From positions 1 to 45,476 of the forward strand of contig JAGCVQ010000085.1 of NCBI GenBank assembly GCA_017962275.1: a DNA stretch of 45,476 bases. The letters are read 5' to 3'. The DNA comes from Bacteroidales bacterium. GTDB lineage: Bacteria > Bacteroidota > Bacteroidia > Bacteroidales > WCHB1-69. Both the position numbers and the translations under genes were made by a program. This document shows positions 25,701 through 34,171 of this stretch, one piece after another (position 1 is the stretch's first letter; the number at the start of each line of letters is the position of its first letter). Under the pieces are notes generated by a model. That model searched no databases and was not told the origin of the DNA. It was given only the letters and a program-made list of their open reading frames with translations.

Positions 25701-28323
25701 CTGTAGCACCACCGTCAGCCGCGTGATGAACGTGGAGGCACTGCCGGTGATTCAAGTGCTCGGCACGAGAACCATCTGCGCCGGACAGTCCACTACGCTC
25801 ACGGCTACGGGTGGTACGATTTACAACTGGAGCACTGGTGACTCCATCAGCAGTGTGGTGGTGACTCCCGAGAGCACCCAGTCATACGTGGTGACGGTGA
25901 CGAATGCTTACGGTTGTGTGGCCAGTTCCGCCGTCACGATTACTGTGAATGCGTTGCCGCATGTGACCTTCAACGGCAACACCACGATCTGCGCCGGCAA
26001 CACGACGACCATCACCGTTGTCGGTGCCAGCTCTTATCTCTGGAGCACCGGTGCGCAGACCGGCAACGTGAATATCGGCACCACGGGTATGTACTACGTT
26101 ACCGCCACGAATGCTCAGAACTGTTCCAAGACAGATTCCATCTACGTGAAGGTCAATCCGAACCCCGTTGTGCAAATTGAGGGTAACAACCACGTCTGCA
26201 CCGGCACTGCCGTCACACTGACGGCCAGCGGCGCAAATGCATACTTGTGGAACACCGGTGAGGTGTCGGCGGAAATCTCCATTTCGCCGGTCGCCAACAC
26301 TACCTATTCTGTGACGGGTTACGACACCAACGGCTGTTCCACCACCGTGCAGAAGGTGGTGAATGTGGAAGAACTGCCGGTGGTGCAGATTCTCGGTGAA
26401 CGCACCATCTGTCAGGGCCAGTCTTCCGTGCTCACGGCCACGGGCGGTACTTCCTATCTGTGGAGCAACGGCGCCAATACGCAAGACATCGCCGTGTTCC
26501 CCATCATCAGCACTTCCTACACCGTGACGGCCTTCAACGACTTCGGTTGCGCCTCGGTTGCCACGGCCATCGTTACGGTCAATGTGCTGCCTTCCATTAT
26601 CTTCAGCGGCAACACCAGCATTTGTCAGGGCGAGAGCGCCACGATTTCCGTGACCGGCGGCAACAGCTACGTTTGGAGCACCGGTGCCACGGGTAATTCC
26701 ATTACCGTCACGACGCCGGGCGTTTACAAGGTGAACGCCACCAACTCGCTGAACTGTATCCGTACTGATTCGGTTACCGTTGTGGTTTGGGACAACCCCG
26801 TGGTCAGCATCGACGGTCCGAGTTTGGTCTGCCAGGCTGCGGTGACGACGTTGGCGGCCAGCGGCGCGAACAGCTATGTCTGGAACAATGGCGAGGGCGG
26901 TTCCGTCATCACGGTGATGCCGTTGGAGACTACTACCTTCAGTGTGGTTGGTTACGACGAGCACGGTTGTAGCGCCACTATCAGCAAATTGGTGAACGTG
27001 GAGCCCATCCCGGAGGTCTTCATCTCCGGCAACCTCTCCATCTGTCATGGGGAATCCACCACGCTTACGGCTTCCAACGCGGTTTCCTACCTTTGGAGCA
27101 CTGGCGATACCACGGCGGCCATCACGGTTGACGCACAGGGTGCCTACACCGTTACGGCCAGCTCTGTGAACGGTTGTCAGGGTTACGCCTCTGTGACCGT
27201 GATTGACAATCCGGTGCCGTTCTTCACGCTCAACGCGGTGGGCAGCATCTGCGAGAACACTACCGAGGAACTTTCCGTGTCGGGTGACAATACCTACGCG
27301 TGGAGCACCGGTGAGACAGGTACGAGCATCACCATCGCGGAAGGCGGTGTTTACACCGTGACCGCTACCAACGCTTACGGTTGTTCCCAGTCGTCCAGCA
27401 CCTACGTCTCCCAACTGGCCGCGCCCACGCTCGACATCATCGGTGTGGCTGATCTCTGTCAGGGAGACACCACCACGCTCGTGGCTTCTTCCGACGCTGT
27501 GGAGTTCTTGTGGAGCACTGGCGACACTACCCAGTCGGTGGAGGTCGTTCCGGCCAATACTACCTACAGCGTCACCGTGACGGGCGCGAACGGTTGTACT
27601 TCCGAGGCACAGCACCAGATCGTGACGCTGCCGACCTACAACCTCACGGTTACGGGCACTGTCTGCGAGGGACAGCCCTTCTCGCAGTACGGCTTTGACA
27701 TCCCGGTGGCGGATTCTGCCGGCACGTTTACCTATACGCACGAGCTGCAGACGGTGAACGGCTGTGACAGTATCGTCAACCTCCTGCTGACGGTCAACCC
27801 GCTGCCGCGCCTCGACACCATCAACGGCAACCCGAATATCACGCAATACGGCAACGTCTATTACTCCATCAACAACCCGCTGTATGTCAGTAACTACGAG
27901 TGGCGGGTCTCCAATACGAACTGGACCCTGTCGAACACCACCTTCAGCAATGTGACGCTGAATGTGACCATGAACGGTACCGGCAAACTTACCGCCCGTG
28001 GTATCAACAACTGCGGCTACACGGAGACCTCTTTGGACCTCTATTGTAACGTCGGCATTGAGGATTACCCGTCCCAAGCCACGGTCACCCTCTATCCGAA
28101 CCCCGTCCACCAGTCGCTGTACATCAACGTGGAGAACGCTCCCGATGTGAAGATGGTCCGTCTCTATGACGAAACCGGCCGTCTGGTCTATCAAGCCGCC
28201 TGCGACGACACCCATCTCGAAATCGACTGCACCCGCTTCGCCAACGGCCACTACACCGTGCAGTTCCTCAACGAGAAGGGTAGGAGAGTGGAGAGCCGGA
28301 AGATTGTGGTGAATAATAAGTAA
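19726..28323 (+). CDS. Giant type IX-secreted repeat adhesin
   Basis: A 2,865-residue surface protein. The start at ATG 19726 is chosen because it begins a good signal peptide (MNKSMIFKQLMLVLMTAAV...VSAQ) and lies after the -7 box; an upstream in-frame ATG at 19639 lies before that box. Residues about 30-670 contain roughly ten beta domains of about 65-85 residues with a DTV...C..(L/M)PY pattern and a YGCDS or NGCDS motif. Residues about 677-2640 contain 28 Ig/PKD-like domains of 68-72 residues, each with (I/V)C.G, TLTA.G, (V/L)W(S/N)TG, YTVTVTN and GC. A last domain of the first type follows, and residues about 2780-2865 (VTLYPNPVHQSLYIN ... GHYTVQFLNE) form a type A sorting domain for the type IX secretion system. 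It is probably anchored to the outer membrane and acts in adhesion or a surface layer. Confidence 0.95.
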   Translation: MNKSMIFKQLMLVLMTAAVSFCGKVSAQNNAYPVDTVYHSVFGCDSVLLTANSTVYHGDTTVQIPHYTPVQGQIVMDVLNIYNITVGQSYDVKDTVNARVCSNALPYAFRDNFYTQTGNYWVYGSTVSGCDSSSTLLQLQVVEGAHTTVNLPMCPGQESVSCDGITFTEPGNFDFVQGYDADGCPIVKTYAVTQYPLESDTVYDEVCYNNLPYYFMGNSYVNAGTFSIPHTTSTGCNAITTLVLTVLPSSSRADTINAAVCRTDLPYVYDGQSFNAAGSYTIKKHNSYGCDSLTVLLNLTVTEPSMDTVRVTLCPDAFPYTYDSLHTFAAPGTYFINKDPDTACSDYTMLVLNAFASVRDTVNICTADSSYTFGDTTFRVSTLYTYTQTNDSGCNDYHTLRVMLNVNPGVDSMNVTICEDQRPYDFYGTSYYASGVYYKTLKNRYGCDSMNVTLNLTVTPNQTINNTVTVTRNEIPYIYRGVPYTESGIYHQTAPAATVAECDTFYTLNLTVNQVYNTTIDTTVCANATVMFLGTAITTAGSHVFTYHLNGYDSVVTLNVHHNPVYRDETLNVEVGEFDLPYIFNDSAYTTSGYHEQTLTTVNGCDSVVSVNLTIHPAVFNYDTIYREVCSDDMPVTLYDSVLTHAGVYRYIVHTSTAYDSVFFVNLTVKESPTLILPDQVYLCAGSTVTLTAQSTGSVYLWNNGATEASITVSLAGQYSVTVSNAFGCSAADTVRVDPAALPGAEIVGYDEVCYGSSVLLQAVGGTEFLWEDGSTNNARTVSPTETTTYTVTVTNAYGCSKTKSHTVSVNSLPSISISGNTSICEGESQLFIAFGASSYRWNTGSRIDRITVNTQGTYTVTGTDTKGCVNTQSVTLDVHPLPNVKINGRTTFCQGSSTTITATGASSYVWNSGEASQSVTASYAGTYTVTGTDQYGCVATKSENITQSIVNASITGNRYFCHGESTTISVSGDATNTYQWFDGSTSSDINISSPGQYSVTVTNASGCQSTLSAVVSEYNTTAPSISGNLTICEGQTTTLRASGGNSYEWDDGSTNAMITVNATGTYTVTATSTYGCTATASATVLVNPAPVVNILAQNAICRGDEVTLTAITTANTFNWSSGQNTAAITVSPSVTSNYTVLVTDENGCTSTAATTVTVNQLPSAFVSGSTSICQGDTTVLTASGGVAYQWSTGNFDDHIIVTNSGNYTVTVIGTNGCEASVQKMVTVNALPVATVTESVSICRGQQASLSTDAPAGSTYVWSTGSYQSHITVTEAGDYQVTITNANLCSRVYHSTVTVYELPQVSIIGTSEICDGQSTSLTVAGDGISQYAWSNGDHNPSTTVNAGGQYYVTVTNIHGCSSTASRGVVVHDLPVPQISGNLTICNGKSTTLTATGGISYIWNTGNTGANIAVAPSTNQSYTVTASNAYGCMASASATVTVNALPVVTFNGRTEICAGESTGITATGANTYAWSNGGQSATVVLSNAGTYTVTATDVQNCSNSASVTIKVNANPNVQISGPEYVCIGNVATLTASGAETYLWSNDETTAQVDVLPAATSTYTVTGYDTNGCHSTSSKVVNVEPLPTISVSGVKTICAGQSTTLTATGGTTYQWSNGTAGNSITVTPAASQAYVVTVTNAHGCTTSLETQVTVNALPEITFSGATEMCAGNSVTITAAGGNAYLWSTGAVTPSVTLYSQGYYKVTVTNDKSCQQIDSVYIKVNQNPDVQITGPDYICFGNVATLTASGANTYAWSTNETSASISPAPAATTTYTVTGYDAKGCQTTATKVLNVEALPQVTVSGTKTICAGQSTTLTAAGGAYYFWDNGANSNSITVTPATTQSYVVTVTNALGCSSSLVTDVVVNTLPEIAFSGNTTICAGATATVTASGGAAYSWSNGVYTPAISVTEPGYYAVTVTNAQNCTSVDSVYVTVNANPAVQIASSNYVCAGGIATLAASGANTYLWNTGEITSSISVTPSTATTYTVTGYDTNGCSTTVSRVMNVEALPVIQVLGTRTICAGQSTTLTATGGTIYNWSTGDSISSVVVTPESTQSYVVTVTNAYGCVASSAVTITVNALPHVTFNGNTTICAGNTTTITVVGASSYLWSTGAQTGNVNIGTTGMYYVTATNAQNCSKTDSIYVKVNPNPVVQIEGNNHVCTGTAVTLTASGANAYLWNTGEVSAEISISPVANTTYSVTGYDTNGCSTTVQKVVNVEELPVVQILGERTICQGQSSVLTATGGTSYLWSNGANTQDIAVFPIISTSYTVTAFNDFGCASVATAIVTVNVLPSIIFSGNTSICQGESATISVTGGNSYVWSTGATGNSITVTTPGVYKVNATNSLNCIRTDSVTVVVWDNPVVSIDGPSLVCQAAVTTLAASGANSYVWNNGEGGSVITVMPLETTTFSVVGYDEHGCSATISKLVNVEPIPEVFISGNLSICHGESTTLTASNAVSYLWSTGDTTAAITVDAQGAYTVTASSVNGCQGYASVTVIDNPVPFFTLNAVGSICENTTEELSVSGDNTYAWSTGETGTSITIAEGGVYTVTATNAYGCSQSSSTYVSQLAAPTLDIIGVADLCQGDTTTLVASSDAVEFLWSTGDTTQSVEVVPANTTYSVTVTGANGCTSEAQHQIVTLPTYNLTVTGTVCEGQPFSQYGFDIPVADSAGTFTYTHELQTVNGCDSIVNLLLTVNPLPRLDTINGNPNITQYGNVYYSINNPLYVSNYEWRVSNTNWTLSNTTFSNVTLNVTMNGTGKLTARGINNCGYTETSLDLYCNVGIEDYPSQATVTLYPNPVHQSLYINVENAPDVKMVRLYDETGRLVYQAACDDTHLEIDCTRFANGHYTVQFLNEKGRRVESRKIVVNNK
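23860..27024 (+). repeat. Five 633-bp three-domain repeat units inside the adhesin
   Basis: Three domain types, A, B and C, recur in strict order. Type A ends ...TVTNAxGC...VTVNALP, type B ends ...DSVYxKVNxNPxVQI, and type C contains TYTVTGYDTNGC...VVNVExLP. Type A starts at 23860, 24493, 25126, 25759 and 26392, and the next domain starts at 27025, so every unit is exactly 633 bp (211 residues: 71+69+71), although units differ in sequence. Confidence 0.9.
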
Positions 28324-28338
28324 TTGAAAATAAAGGTG

Positions 28339-28370
28339 TTGTAGAGACGCAAAATTTTGCGTCTCTACAA
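28339..28370. repeat. Perfect 32-bp palindrome (GTAGAGACGC family)
   Basis: Arms TTGTAGAGACGCAAAA and TTTTGCGTCTCTACAA, 15 bases after the adhesin stop codon. The inner 28 bases are identical to 40792-40819. It can serve as a terminator-like hairpin for the adhesin gene or as a dispersed palindrome. Confidence 0.9.
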
Positions 28371-28398
28371 TTACAATAACCCATAACCATTCAGAAAT

Positions 28399-31236
28399 AT
28401 GGAATACAACTTCAGAGAAATCGAGAAGAAATGGCAGGAGAAATGGAAAGAAACCGGCCTGTATAAAACCGAAATAGATCACAGCAGACCGAAGTTTTAC
28501 GTGCTGGATATGTTCCCGTACCCGTCGGGCGCGGGCTTGCATGTGGGGCATCCGCTGGGCTATATCGCCTCGGACATCTACGCCCGCTACAAACGGCAGA
28601 AAGGATTCAATGTGCTGCACCCGATGGGTTACGACGCTTTCGGACTGCCGGCAGAGCAATATGCCATCCAGACTGGTCAGCACCCCGCCATCACGACGGA
28701 GAAGAATGTCAACCGCTACCGCGAACAGCTCGACAAAATCGGTTTCTCGTTCGATTGGGACCGCTCGTTCAAGACCTGCGACCCCGACTATTATAAGTGG
28801 ACGCAATGGACGTTCATCCAGCTCTTCAATTCCTACTATTGCTACCAGGCGAATCAGGCCCGCCCGATTTCCGAGCTGATGGAGGCTTTTGCCGCCAACG
28901 GCACGCACGGGTTGCAGGTGGCGCAGACCAAACCGCTGGAGTTTACTGCCGAGGAGTGGAACTCCGCTTCCGAGAAAGAGCAGCAGGAGATGCTGATGAA
29001 CTACCGTCTGGCTTACTTGGCCGACACGTGGGTGAACTGGTGCCCGAAACTCGGCACCGTGCTCGCCAACGATGAGGTGGTGAACGGACTCTCCGTGCGC
29101 GGCGGATTCCCCGTGGAACGCAAGCTGATGCGGCAATGGATACTGCGCGTCTCCGCCTACGCGGAACGTCTGCTGAAGGGGCTCGACACGGTCGATTGGA
29201 CCGACTCTCTGAAGGAAATCCAGCGCAACTGGATCGGCCGTAGCGAAGGTGCCGCCGTCTGGTTCCCATTGGCCAAAGAGGGCCAGTTGGATTGGAAGAA
29301 GATTTACATGGGCGGCAATGTCGAAGGTCTGGAGAATGAGATGGCTTTCGAGATTTTCACGACCCGTCCCGACACCATTTTCGGCGTTACTTTCATGGTC
29401 TTATGCCCTGAGCATGAGATGATTGAGCAGATTACCACGCCCGAACAGAAGGCTGAGGTGGAGGCTTACGTCACGTGGGCCAAGAACCGTTCCGAGCGCG
29501 AGCGTCAGGCTGAGGTCAAGAAGGTGAGCGGCGTCTTTACCGGCGCGTTCGCCATCAACCCCATCACCGAGGAGCGCATCCCCATCTGGATCAGCGATTA
29601 CGTGCTGTCTGACTACGGTACCGGCGCCATCATGGCCGTGCCCGCCCACGACAGTCGCGACTTCGCTTTCGCCCGTCACTTCAACCTGCCCATTCGTCAG
29701 GTGGTGGCACCGGCCGTGGATGAAACCAGCGATCCTGATACGTGGGAGGAGTCCATGGACAGCAAGACGGGTGTGTGCGTCAACTCCGGTTTCATCACCG
29801 GCATGACGGTCAAGGAGGCCGGCAAGGCGGTGATTGAGAAGATCAACACCATGGGTATCGGCTATGGCACCGTCAACTACCGTCTGCGCGACGCCATCTT
29901 CAGTCGCCAGCGTTACTGGGGCGAACCGTTCCCTGTCTATTTCAAAGACGGAATGCCTTATCCCGTGCCCGAATCCGAACTCCCCGTGTTGCTGCCCGAA
30001 GTCGATCAGTTCCTGCCCACTGAGACGGGCGAGCCGCCGTTGGCCCGCGCCAAAGACTGGACCTGGAACGGCTACCCGAGAGAGTACAGCACCATGCCCG
30101 GATTCGCCGGTTCCAGTGCCTACTATCTGCGCTATATGGATCCGAAGAATGATAATGCGTTGGTTTCCAAGGAGGCCGACGAGTATTGGCAGAATGTCGA
30201 TCTCTATGTCGGCGGTGCGGAACACGGCACCGGCCACCTGATTTACGCCCGCTTCTGGAACAAATTCCTCTTCGACCTCGGCATCAGCTGCAAGGACGAG
30301 CCGTTCCAGAAACTCATCAACCAGGGCATGATCCAGGGTCGCTCCAACTTTGTCTATCGTATCGTCGGTACCAACAAGTTCGTGTCGCTCAACCTTCGCA
30401 AAGAGTACGAAACGACCCCGATTCACGTGGATGTCAACATCGTGCACAACGACATCCTCGACATCGAAGCCTTCAAGAACTGGATGCCCGATTTCAAAGA
30501 TGCCGAGTTCATCCTCGAAAACGGACAGTATGTTTGCGGTTGGGAGGTTGAGAAGATGTCGAAATCGAAATACAATGTCCAGAATCCCGACGATTTGGTG
30601 GAGAAGTACGGTGCCGACACGTTGCGTATGTACGAGATGTTCCTCGGTCCGGTGGAGATGGCCAAGCCGTGGGATACCAACGGCATTGAGGGTGTTTCCC
30701 GTTTCATTCGCAAGTTCTGGAAGCTCTACTTCGACGCGGAGGGTAACTTCGCTGTCACGGATGAGGAGCCGACCAAGGCCGAGTGGAAGACTATCCATAA
30801 GACTATCAAGAAGATAGAAGAAGACAACGAACGTTTCTCCTTCAACACGGCGGTGAGTGCGTTCATGATTTGTGCCAACGAGTTAGGCGATGCCAAATGT
30901 CACAAACGCGCCATCTTGGAGCCCCTCTGCATCCTGATGTCCGCCTACGCGCCGCACATCACGGAAGAGTTGTGGTCGCTGCTCGGACACGAGGAATCGA
31001 TTCTGAAAGCTACCTATCCGGCATATAATGAGCAATATATGGTGGAGGATGAATACCTCTATCCCGTTTCTTTCAACGGCAAGATGCGCTTGAAGATGTC
31101 GTTCCCCGCCAGCTACACGCCCAAGGATATTGAGCCGCAGGTGCTCGAAAATCCCGACGTGCAGAAATGGCTTGCCGGCGCCACCCCGAAGAAGGTGATC
31201 ATCGTGCCGAAGAAGATTGTGAATATTGTTTTTTAG
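28399..31236 (+). CDS. leuS: Leucyl-tRNA synthetase
   Basis: LeuS charges tRNA-Leu with leucine. The 945-residue class I synthetase has the HIGH-type motif in [16 protein letters not shown] (about residues 39-54), an editing domain inserted between the catalytic halves ([15 protein letters not shown], ending [15 protein letters not shown]) and the KMSKS motif at residues 719-723. The anticodon-binding domain and the C-terminal domain ([15 protein letters not shown]) are present. Length is typical of Bacteroidota LeuS. It stands alone, with the palindrome of 28339 upstream and the flippase gene downstream. Confidence 0.97.
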   Translation: MEYNFREIEKKWQEKWKETGLYKTEIDHSRPKFYVLDMFPYPSGAGLHVGHPLGYIASDIYARYKRQKGFNVLHPMGYDAFGLPAEQYAIQTGQHPAITTEKNVNRYREQLDKIGFSFDWDRSFKTCDPDYYKWTQWTFIQLFNSYYCYQANQARPISELMEAFAANGTHGLQVAQTKPLEFTAEEWNSASEKEQQEMLMNYRLAYLADTWVNWCPKLGTVLANDEVVNGLSVRGGFPVERKLMRQWILRVSAYAERLLKGLDTVDWTDSLKEIQRNWIGRSEGAAVWFPLAKEGQLDWKKIYMGGNVEGLENEMAFEIFTTRPDTIFGVTFMVLCPEHEMIEQITTPEQKAEVEAYVTWAKNRSERERQAEVKKVSGVFTGAFAINPITEERIPIWISDYVLSDYGTGAIMAVPAHDSRDFAFARHFNLPIRQVVAPAVDETSDPDTWEESMDSKTGVCVNSGFITGMTVKEAGKAVIEKINTMGIGYGTVNYRLRDAIFSRQRYWGEPFPVYFKDGMPYPVPESELPVLLPEVDQFLPTETGEPPLARAKDWTWNGYPREYSTMPGFAGSSAYYLRYMDPKNDNALVSKEADEYWQNVDLYVGGAEHGTGHLIYARFWNKFLFDLGISCKDEPFQKLINQGMIQGRSNFVYRIVGTNKFVSLNLRKEYETTPIHVDVNIVHNDILDIEAFKNWMPDFKDAEFILENGQYVCGWEVEKMSKSKYNVQNPDDLVEKYGADTLRMYEMFLGPVEMAKPWDTNGIEGVSRFIRKFWKLYFDAEGNFAVTDEEPTKAEWKTIHKTIKKIEEDNERFSFNTAVSAFMICANELGDAKCHKRAILEPLCILMSAYAPHITEELWSLLGHEESILKATYPAYNEQYMVEDEYLYPVSFNGKMRLKMSFPASYTPKDIEPQVLENPDVQKWLAGATPKKVIIVPKKIVNIVF

Positions 31237-31239
31237 TGA

Positions 31240-31312
31240 ACAGTGATCAGTGATTAGTGAACAGTGGTGTACAAGGTTAATTGTACATTGTACATTGTAA
31301 ATTGTACATTGT
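31240..31312. repeat. Tandem repeats between leuS and the flippase gene
   Basis: AGTGATCAGTGATTAGTGAACAGTG-type repeats (31238-31266) are followed by TTGTACA/TTGTAAA-type heptamer repeats (31281-31312). The second array runs up to the probable TTG start of the next gene. Confidence 0.85.
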
Positions 31313-31313
31313 T

Positions 31314-32765
31314 TTGAAACAGAAGGACTTCGTCTTCAACCTCTGTCTGCTCATCTTTCTGAACCTCCTGGTCAAGCCGTTTTGGATGCTTGGCGTGGAT
31401 GTGGGGGTGCAGAACAGCGTGGGCGCGGAGAGTTACGGCATCTACTTCTCGATTTTCAACTTCACCATGCTCTTCAGTATGGTGCTCGACATGGGCACCA
31501 CCAACTTCAACAACCGCACCATTGCCCGCAACAACCAGCTGTTGGACAAGCACTTGTCGGGTTACATCATCCTGCGGTTGCTGCTCGCGGTATGCTATTT
31601 CGTGGCGCTTTTCGCTGTGGCATTGATTATCGGGTATAGAGGATTCCAGCTCGAACTCCTGTTCTGGATTGGGCTGAACCAGTTCCTGAATGCTTTCCTG
31701 TTGTATGTGCGGTCCAACATCTCCGCCCTGCTGATGTTCAAGACCGACAGCGTGATTTCCGTGACTGACCGGTTGTTGATGATTCTCTTCTGCGGTTTGC
31801 TGCTGTGGGGGAACATTACCGACGAGCCGTTCCGCATCGAGTGGTTTGTCTGGTGCCAGACCGCGGCCTACCTGATCACCATCGCGATTGCGTTGACCAT
31901 CGTGCTGCGGAAGGCGAATCTGCGGAGACTGCATTGGAACACGGCCTTCTTCCTCGTCATCATCAAGAAAAGCTTGCCGTACGCGCTCATCACTCTGCTG
32001 ATGGCCTGTTACTACCGCATTGATTCGGTGATGCTGGAACGGTTGCTGCCTCGCGACATTGCGGCGGTGCAGGCGGGCGTGTATGCCTCCGCTTTCCGTC
32101 TCCTCGACGCGTTGGTGATGATCGCCTACCTCTTTTCCGTCATCCTGCTGCCGCTCTTCGCTAAGATGCTGAAACAGAAGGAAGACGTGGTGCCCGTGGT
32201 GCGCACCTCGTTCTCGTTCCTGTTCCTCTTTTCGGTCTCCGCCGTCGTGATTTTGTACGTCTATCGCGAGCCCGTCATCCGGCTGTTTTATCCTGAGATC
32301 ACCGAGAGCAGCGTGGCGGTTTTTCGCATCATCATCTTCGGGCTGATTCCGATTTCCATGAATTACCTGTTCGGCACGCTGCTCACCGCCAACGGTAGCA
32401 TGAAGATGCTGAACATCACCGCCGCCATCGGCATTGTTATCAACGTGGCGGTCAACCTGCTGCTGATCCCGCAGATGCACGCTTGCGGTTCCGCTGTGGC
32501 CAGTTTCTGCACCCAGTTCACCGTCTCCGTGCTGCAGTTCCTGTTGGCGTTGCGCATCATCGGCATCCCGTTGAAGTCGCTGCCGTGGCTTCGGTGCCTG
32601 ATCTTCCTGGCCGTCCTCATCCCCGTCACCGTCCTGTCCACCTCCGTCCTGCACGGACACGTGGTCTGGTCGCTCCTCATTGTGGCGCTCTTCGCCCTCA
32701 TGCTCGGTTTCGCCACGGGGCTCATTGACGTGAGAGGAATGAGGGAGTTCAGAATGAAGAATTAA
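31314..32765 (+). CDS. Polysaccharide flippase / oligosaccharide transporter (MOP superfamily)
   Basis: An integral inner-membrane protein of about 483 residues with 12-14 hydrophobic helices, of the Wzx/RfbX type that moves lipid-linked sugar units across the membrane. Early features are FNLCLLIFLNLLVKPFWMLGVDVGVQNSVG and the MVLDMGTTNFNNRTIARN segment; IDSVMLERLLPRDIAAVQAGVYASAFRL is the typical mid-protein motif. No ATG is available at the start; TTG 31314 (KQKDFVFNL) is chosen, since the longer TTG frame from 31281 would be encoded by a tandem repeat. The last residues REFRMKN come from an AGAATGAAGAATTA repeat that continues after the stop. The sugar carried is unknown; the glycosyltransferase at 18783 is the nearest candidate partner. 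Confidence 0.85.
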   Translation: MKQKDFVFNLCLLIFLNLLVKPFWMLGVDVGVQNSVGAESYGIYFSIFNFTMLFSMVLDMGTTNFNNRTIARNNQLLDKHLSGYIILRLLLAVCYFVALFAVALIIGYRGFQLELLFWIGLNQFLNAFLLYVRSNISALLMFKTDSVISVTDRLLMILFCGLLLWGNITDEPFRIEWFVWCQTAAYLITIAIALTIVLRKANLRRLHWNTAFFLVIIKKSLPYALITLLMACYYRIDSVMLERLLPRDIAAVQAGVYASAFRLLDALVMIAYLFSVILLPLFAKMLKQKEDVVPVVRTSFSFLFLFSVSAVVILYVYREPVIRLFYPEITESSVAVFRIIIFGLIPISMNYLFGTLLTANGSMKMLNITAAIGIVINVAVNLLLIPQMHACGSAVASFCTQFTVSVLQFLLALRIIGIPLKSLPWLRCLIFLAVLIPVTVLSTSVLHGHVVWSLLIVALFALMLGFATGLIDVRGMREFRMKN

Positions 32766-32875
32766 GAATGAAGAATTAATAATTAAGAATGCCCCCGAGA
32801 TCCCCCTTGAACCTTGAATCCATAAACAATAACCCTGTAACCGTGTAACCCTTTAACCGTGTAACCCTTCCCCCT
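32752..32875. repeat. Simple repeats after the flippase gene
   Basis: AGAATGAAGAATTA units (32752-32790), a short CCTTGAACCTTGAATCC and then CCCTGTAACC/CCGTGTAACC/CCCTTTAACC units (32830-32870). The first array overlaps the flippase stop codon. Confidence 0.8.
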
Positions 32876-32910
32876 TCTCACCCGTATATTTTTTCAAAAT
32901 AAAAATAATG

Positions 32911-32940
32911 TTGCGCATATAAATAAAAAATGTATCTTTG
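32911..32940 (+). promoter_or_regulatory. Promoter of the TonB_C/OmpA-like protein gene
   Basis: A -33 TTG (32911-32913) is followed after 19 bases by TATCTTTG (32933-32940), a full match to the Bacteroidota promoter. The ATG at 32973 is about 27 bases after the expected transcription start. Confidence 0.75.
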
Positions 32941-32972
32941 CGCCTTGGAATATAATGTAAAATAGTATAGAT

Positions 32973-34061
32973 ATGAAAAGTAACTTTTCCGCATTGAAAT
33001 TCGTGGCCATTGCTGTGTTAATGGCTTGTTTCACAATGGGTTATGCACAGTGCGACCAAGGCAATGTCTATGGTCAGCGCGGCCAGAAGTCCGGCTTCGC
33101 CATCGTGTTCGCCGACTCCAATGGACAGCATGTCACGCCGACGGCTGCCATGACGCTCCCCACTTTCAAGGGTGGCAACAAGGCGATGTGCCGCTACATC
33201 AACAAAACCAAGAAGTATCCCGTCAACCTCAAGAACCAGAAGATTTCCGGCACGACCACCGTGCAGGCCAAGGTTCTGAAAGACAGCACCCTGACGGACA
33301 TCGAGGTGGTCAGCAGCTCCGGTTATGAGGAATTCGACAACGAGGCTCTCCGCGTGGTGAAGTCCTTCCCCAAGATGATCCCCTCCACCCAAAGCTGCGA
33401 GGCACAGGACATGATCGTCCAAATCCCCGTGACCTTCATCTATGAAGAAGAGGTTGCCGCCGACAAGAAGAAAGCCGAGATGGAAGAGGCCAAGAAAGAC
33501 CTCATGAAACCCATCACGCTCTACTTCGAGAACGACCGTCCGGATCCCCGCACCAAGCAGGAGACCACCAACACCGAATATGTCGGTCTGTACAACAACT
33601 ACATGGCTGCGAAGAGCAACTACGTGACCAGCGCGGGCCAAGGCCTGACCGGCACGCAGAAGACCAACGCCCAGAACGCCGTGGAGACCTTCTTCAACGA
33701 CTCCATCCAGACCGGCTACAACCGTCTGGTGAAGATGACCAATTTCATCGTGGAGGCCCTGAAGGACGGTCAGACCGTGGAGTTCACCATCAGCGGTTTC
33801 GCAAGCCCGCTCAGCAACAGCGACTATAACAAGCACCTCTCCGCCCGTCGTATCGAGAGCGTCCTCAACTACATGAGACAAGCGCACGGCGGTTACCTCG
33901 CTCCCTACATTGACGGTTCGAAGTCTGGTCTCACCATCCACAAAGTTCCCGAGGGCCAGGTCAACCACAGCTTCTCCACCACGGCTGTCCGCGAGACTGT
34001 CTATGGTCTCCAGGCCGCAAAGGACAGAAAGATTGTCATCGATCGCATTATTGTCAAATAA
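32973..34061 (+). CDS. Exported protein with TonB C-terminal domain and OmpA-like domain
   Basis: A 362-residue exported protein with a signal peptide (about residues 1-25, ending MGYAQ). Residues about 60-155 look like a TonB C-terminal domain (FKGGNKAMCRYINKTKKYP ... GTTTVQAKVLKDSTLTDIEVVSSSGYEEFDNEALRVVKSFPKM). After a charged helix (ADKKKAEMEEAKKDL) residues about 175-362 have the Bacteroidota OmpA-type pattern: ITLYFENDRPDPRT, a Tyr-rich spacer, and VEFTISGFASPLSNSDYNKHLSARRIESV, matching the peptidoglycan-binding OmpA core. TonB_C domains usually sit on a membrane-anchored TonB; here there is no transmembrane anchor, so the protein is probably periplasmic. It has its own promoter and terminator. 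Confidence 0.75.
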   Translation: MKSNFSALKFVAIAVLMACFTMGYAQCDQGNVYGQRGQKSGFAIVFADSNGQHVTPTAAMTLPTFKGGNKAMCRYINKTKKYPVNLKNQKISGTTTVQAKVLKDSTLTDIEVVSSSGYEEFDNEALRVVKSFPKMIPSTQSCEAQDMIVQIPVTFIYEEEVAADKKKAEMEEAKKDLMKPITLYFENDRPDPRTKQETTNTEYVGLYNNYMAAKSNYVTSAGQGLTGTQKTNAQNAVETFFNDSIQTGYNRLVKMTNFIVEALKDGQTVEFTISGFASPLSNSDYNKHLSARRIESVLNYMRQAHGGYLAPYIDGSKSGLTIHKVPEGQVNHSFSTTAVRETVYGLQAAKDRKIVIDRIIVK

Positions 34062-34083
34062 GATATTACATTATTATATATAG

Positions 34084-34118
34084 AGTTCGGGACGTCAGAA
34101 ATGGCGTCCCTTTTTCGT
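34084..34118 (+). terminator. Terminator after the TonB_C/OmpA-like gene
   Basis: GGGACG...CGTCCC hairpin followed by TTTTT. It separates this gene from the ribosomal operon. Confidence 0.85.
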
Positions 34119-34142
34119 ATGAAAAAAAATATCACCAACCGA

Positions 34143-34171
34143 TTGTGGATAAAGAAAAAAGTGTATTTTTG
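34143..34171 (+). promoter_or_regulatory. Promoter of the rpmD-rplQ ribosomal operon
   Basis: A -33 TTG (34143-34145) and, after 18 bases, TATTTTTG (34164-34171). The leader to rpmD at 34380 would be about 200 bases; no gene is seen in it and no known leader RNA was recognised. It shows that the distal spc genes have their own promoter here. Confidence 0.7.

Noticed and set aside
25882-29136. A 1,084-codon open frame on the minus strand
   Set aside because: It runs antisense through the adhesin repeats and leuS; its length comes from codon bias and repetition, and the His/Arg/Gly-rich product has no recognisable domain.
31254-32660. A 468-codon minus-strand frame opposite the flippase
   Set aside because: Product is Gln/His/Asp-rich low complexity without a domain, while the plus strand encodes a clear multi-spanning membrane protein.
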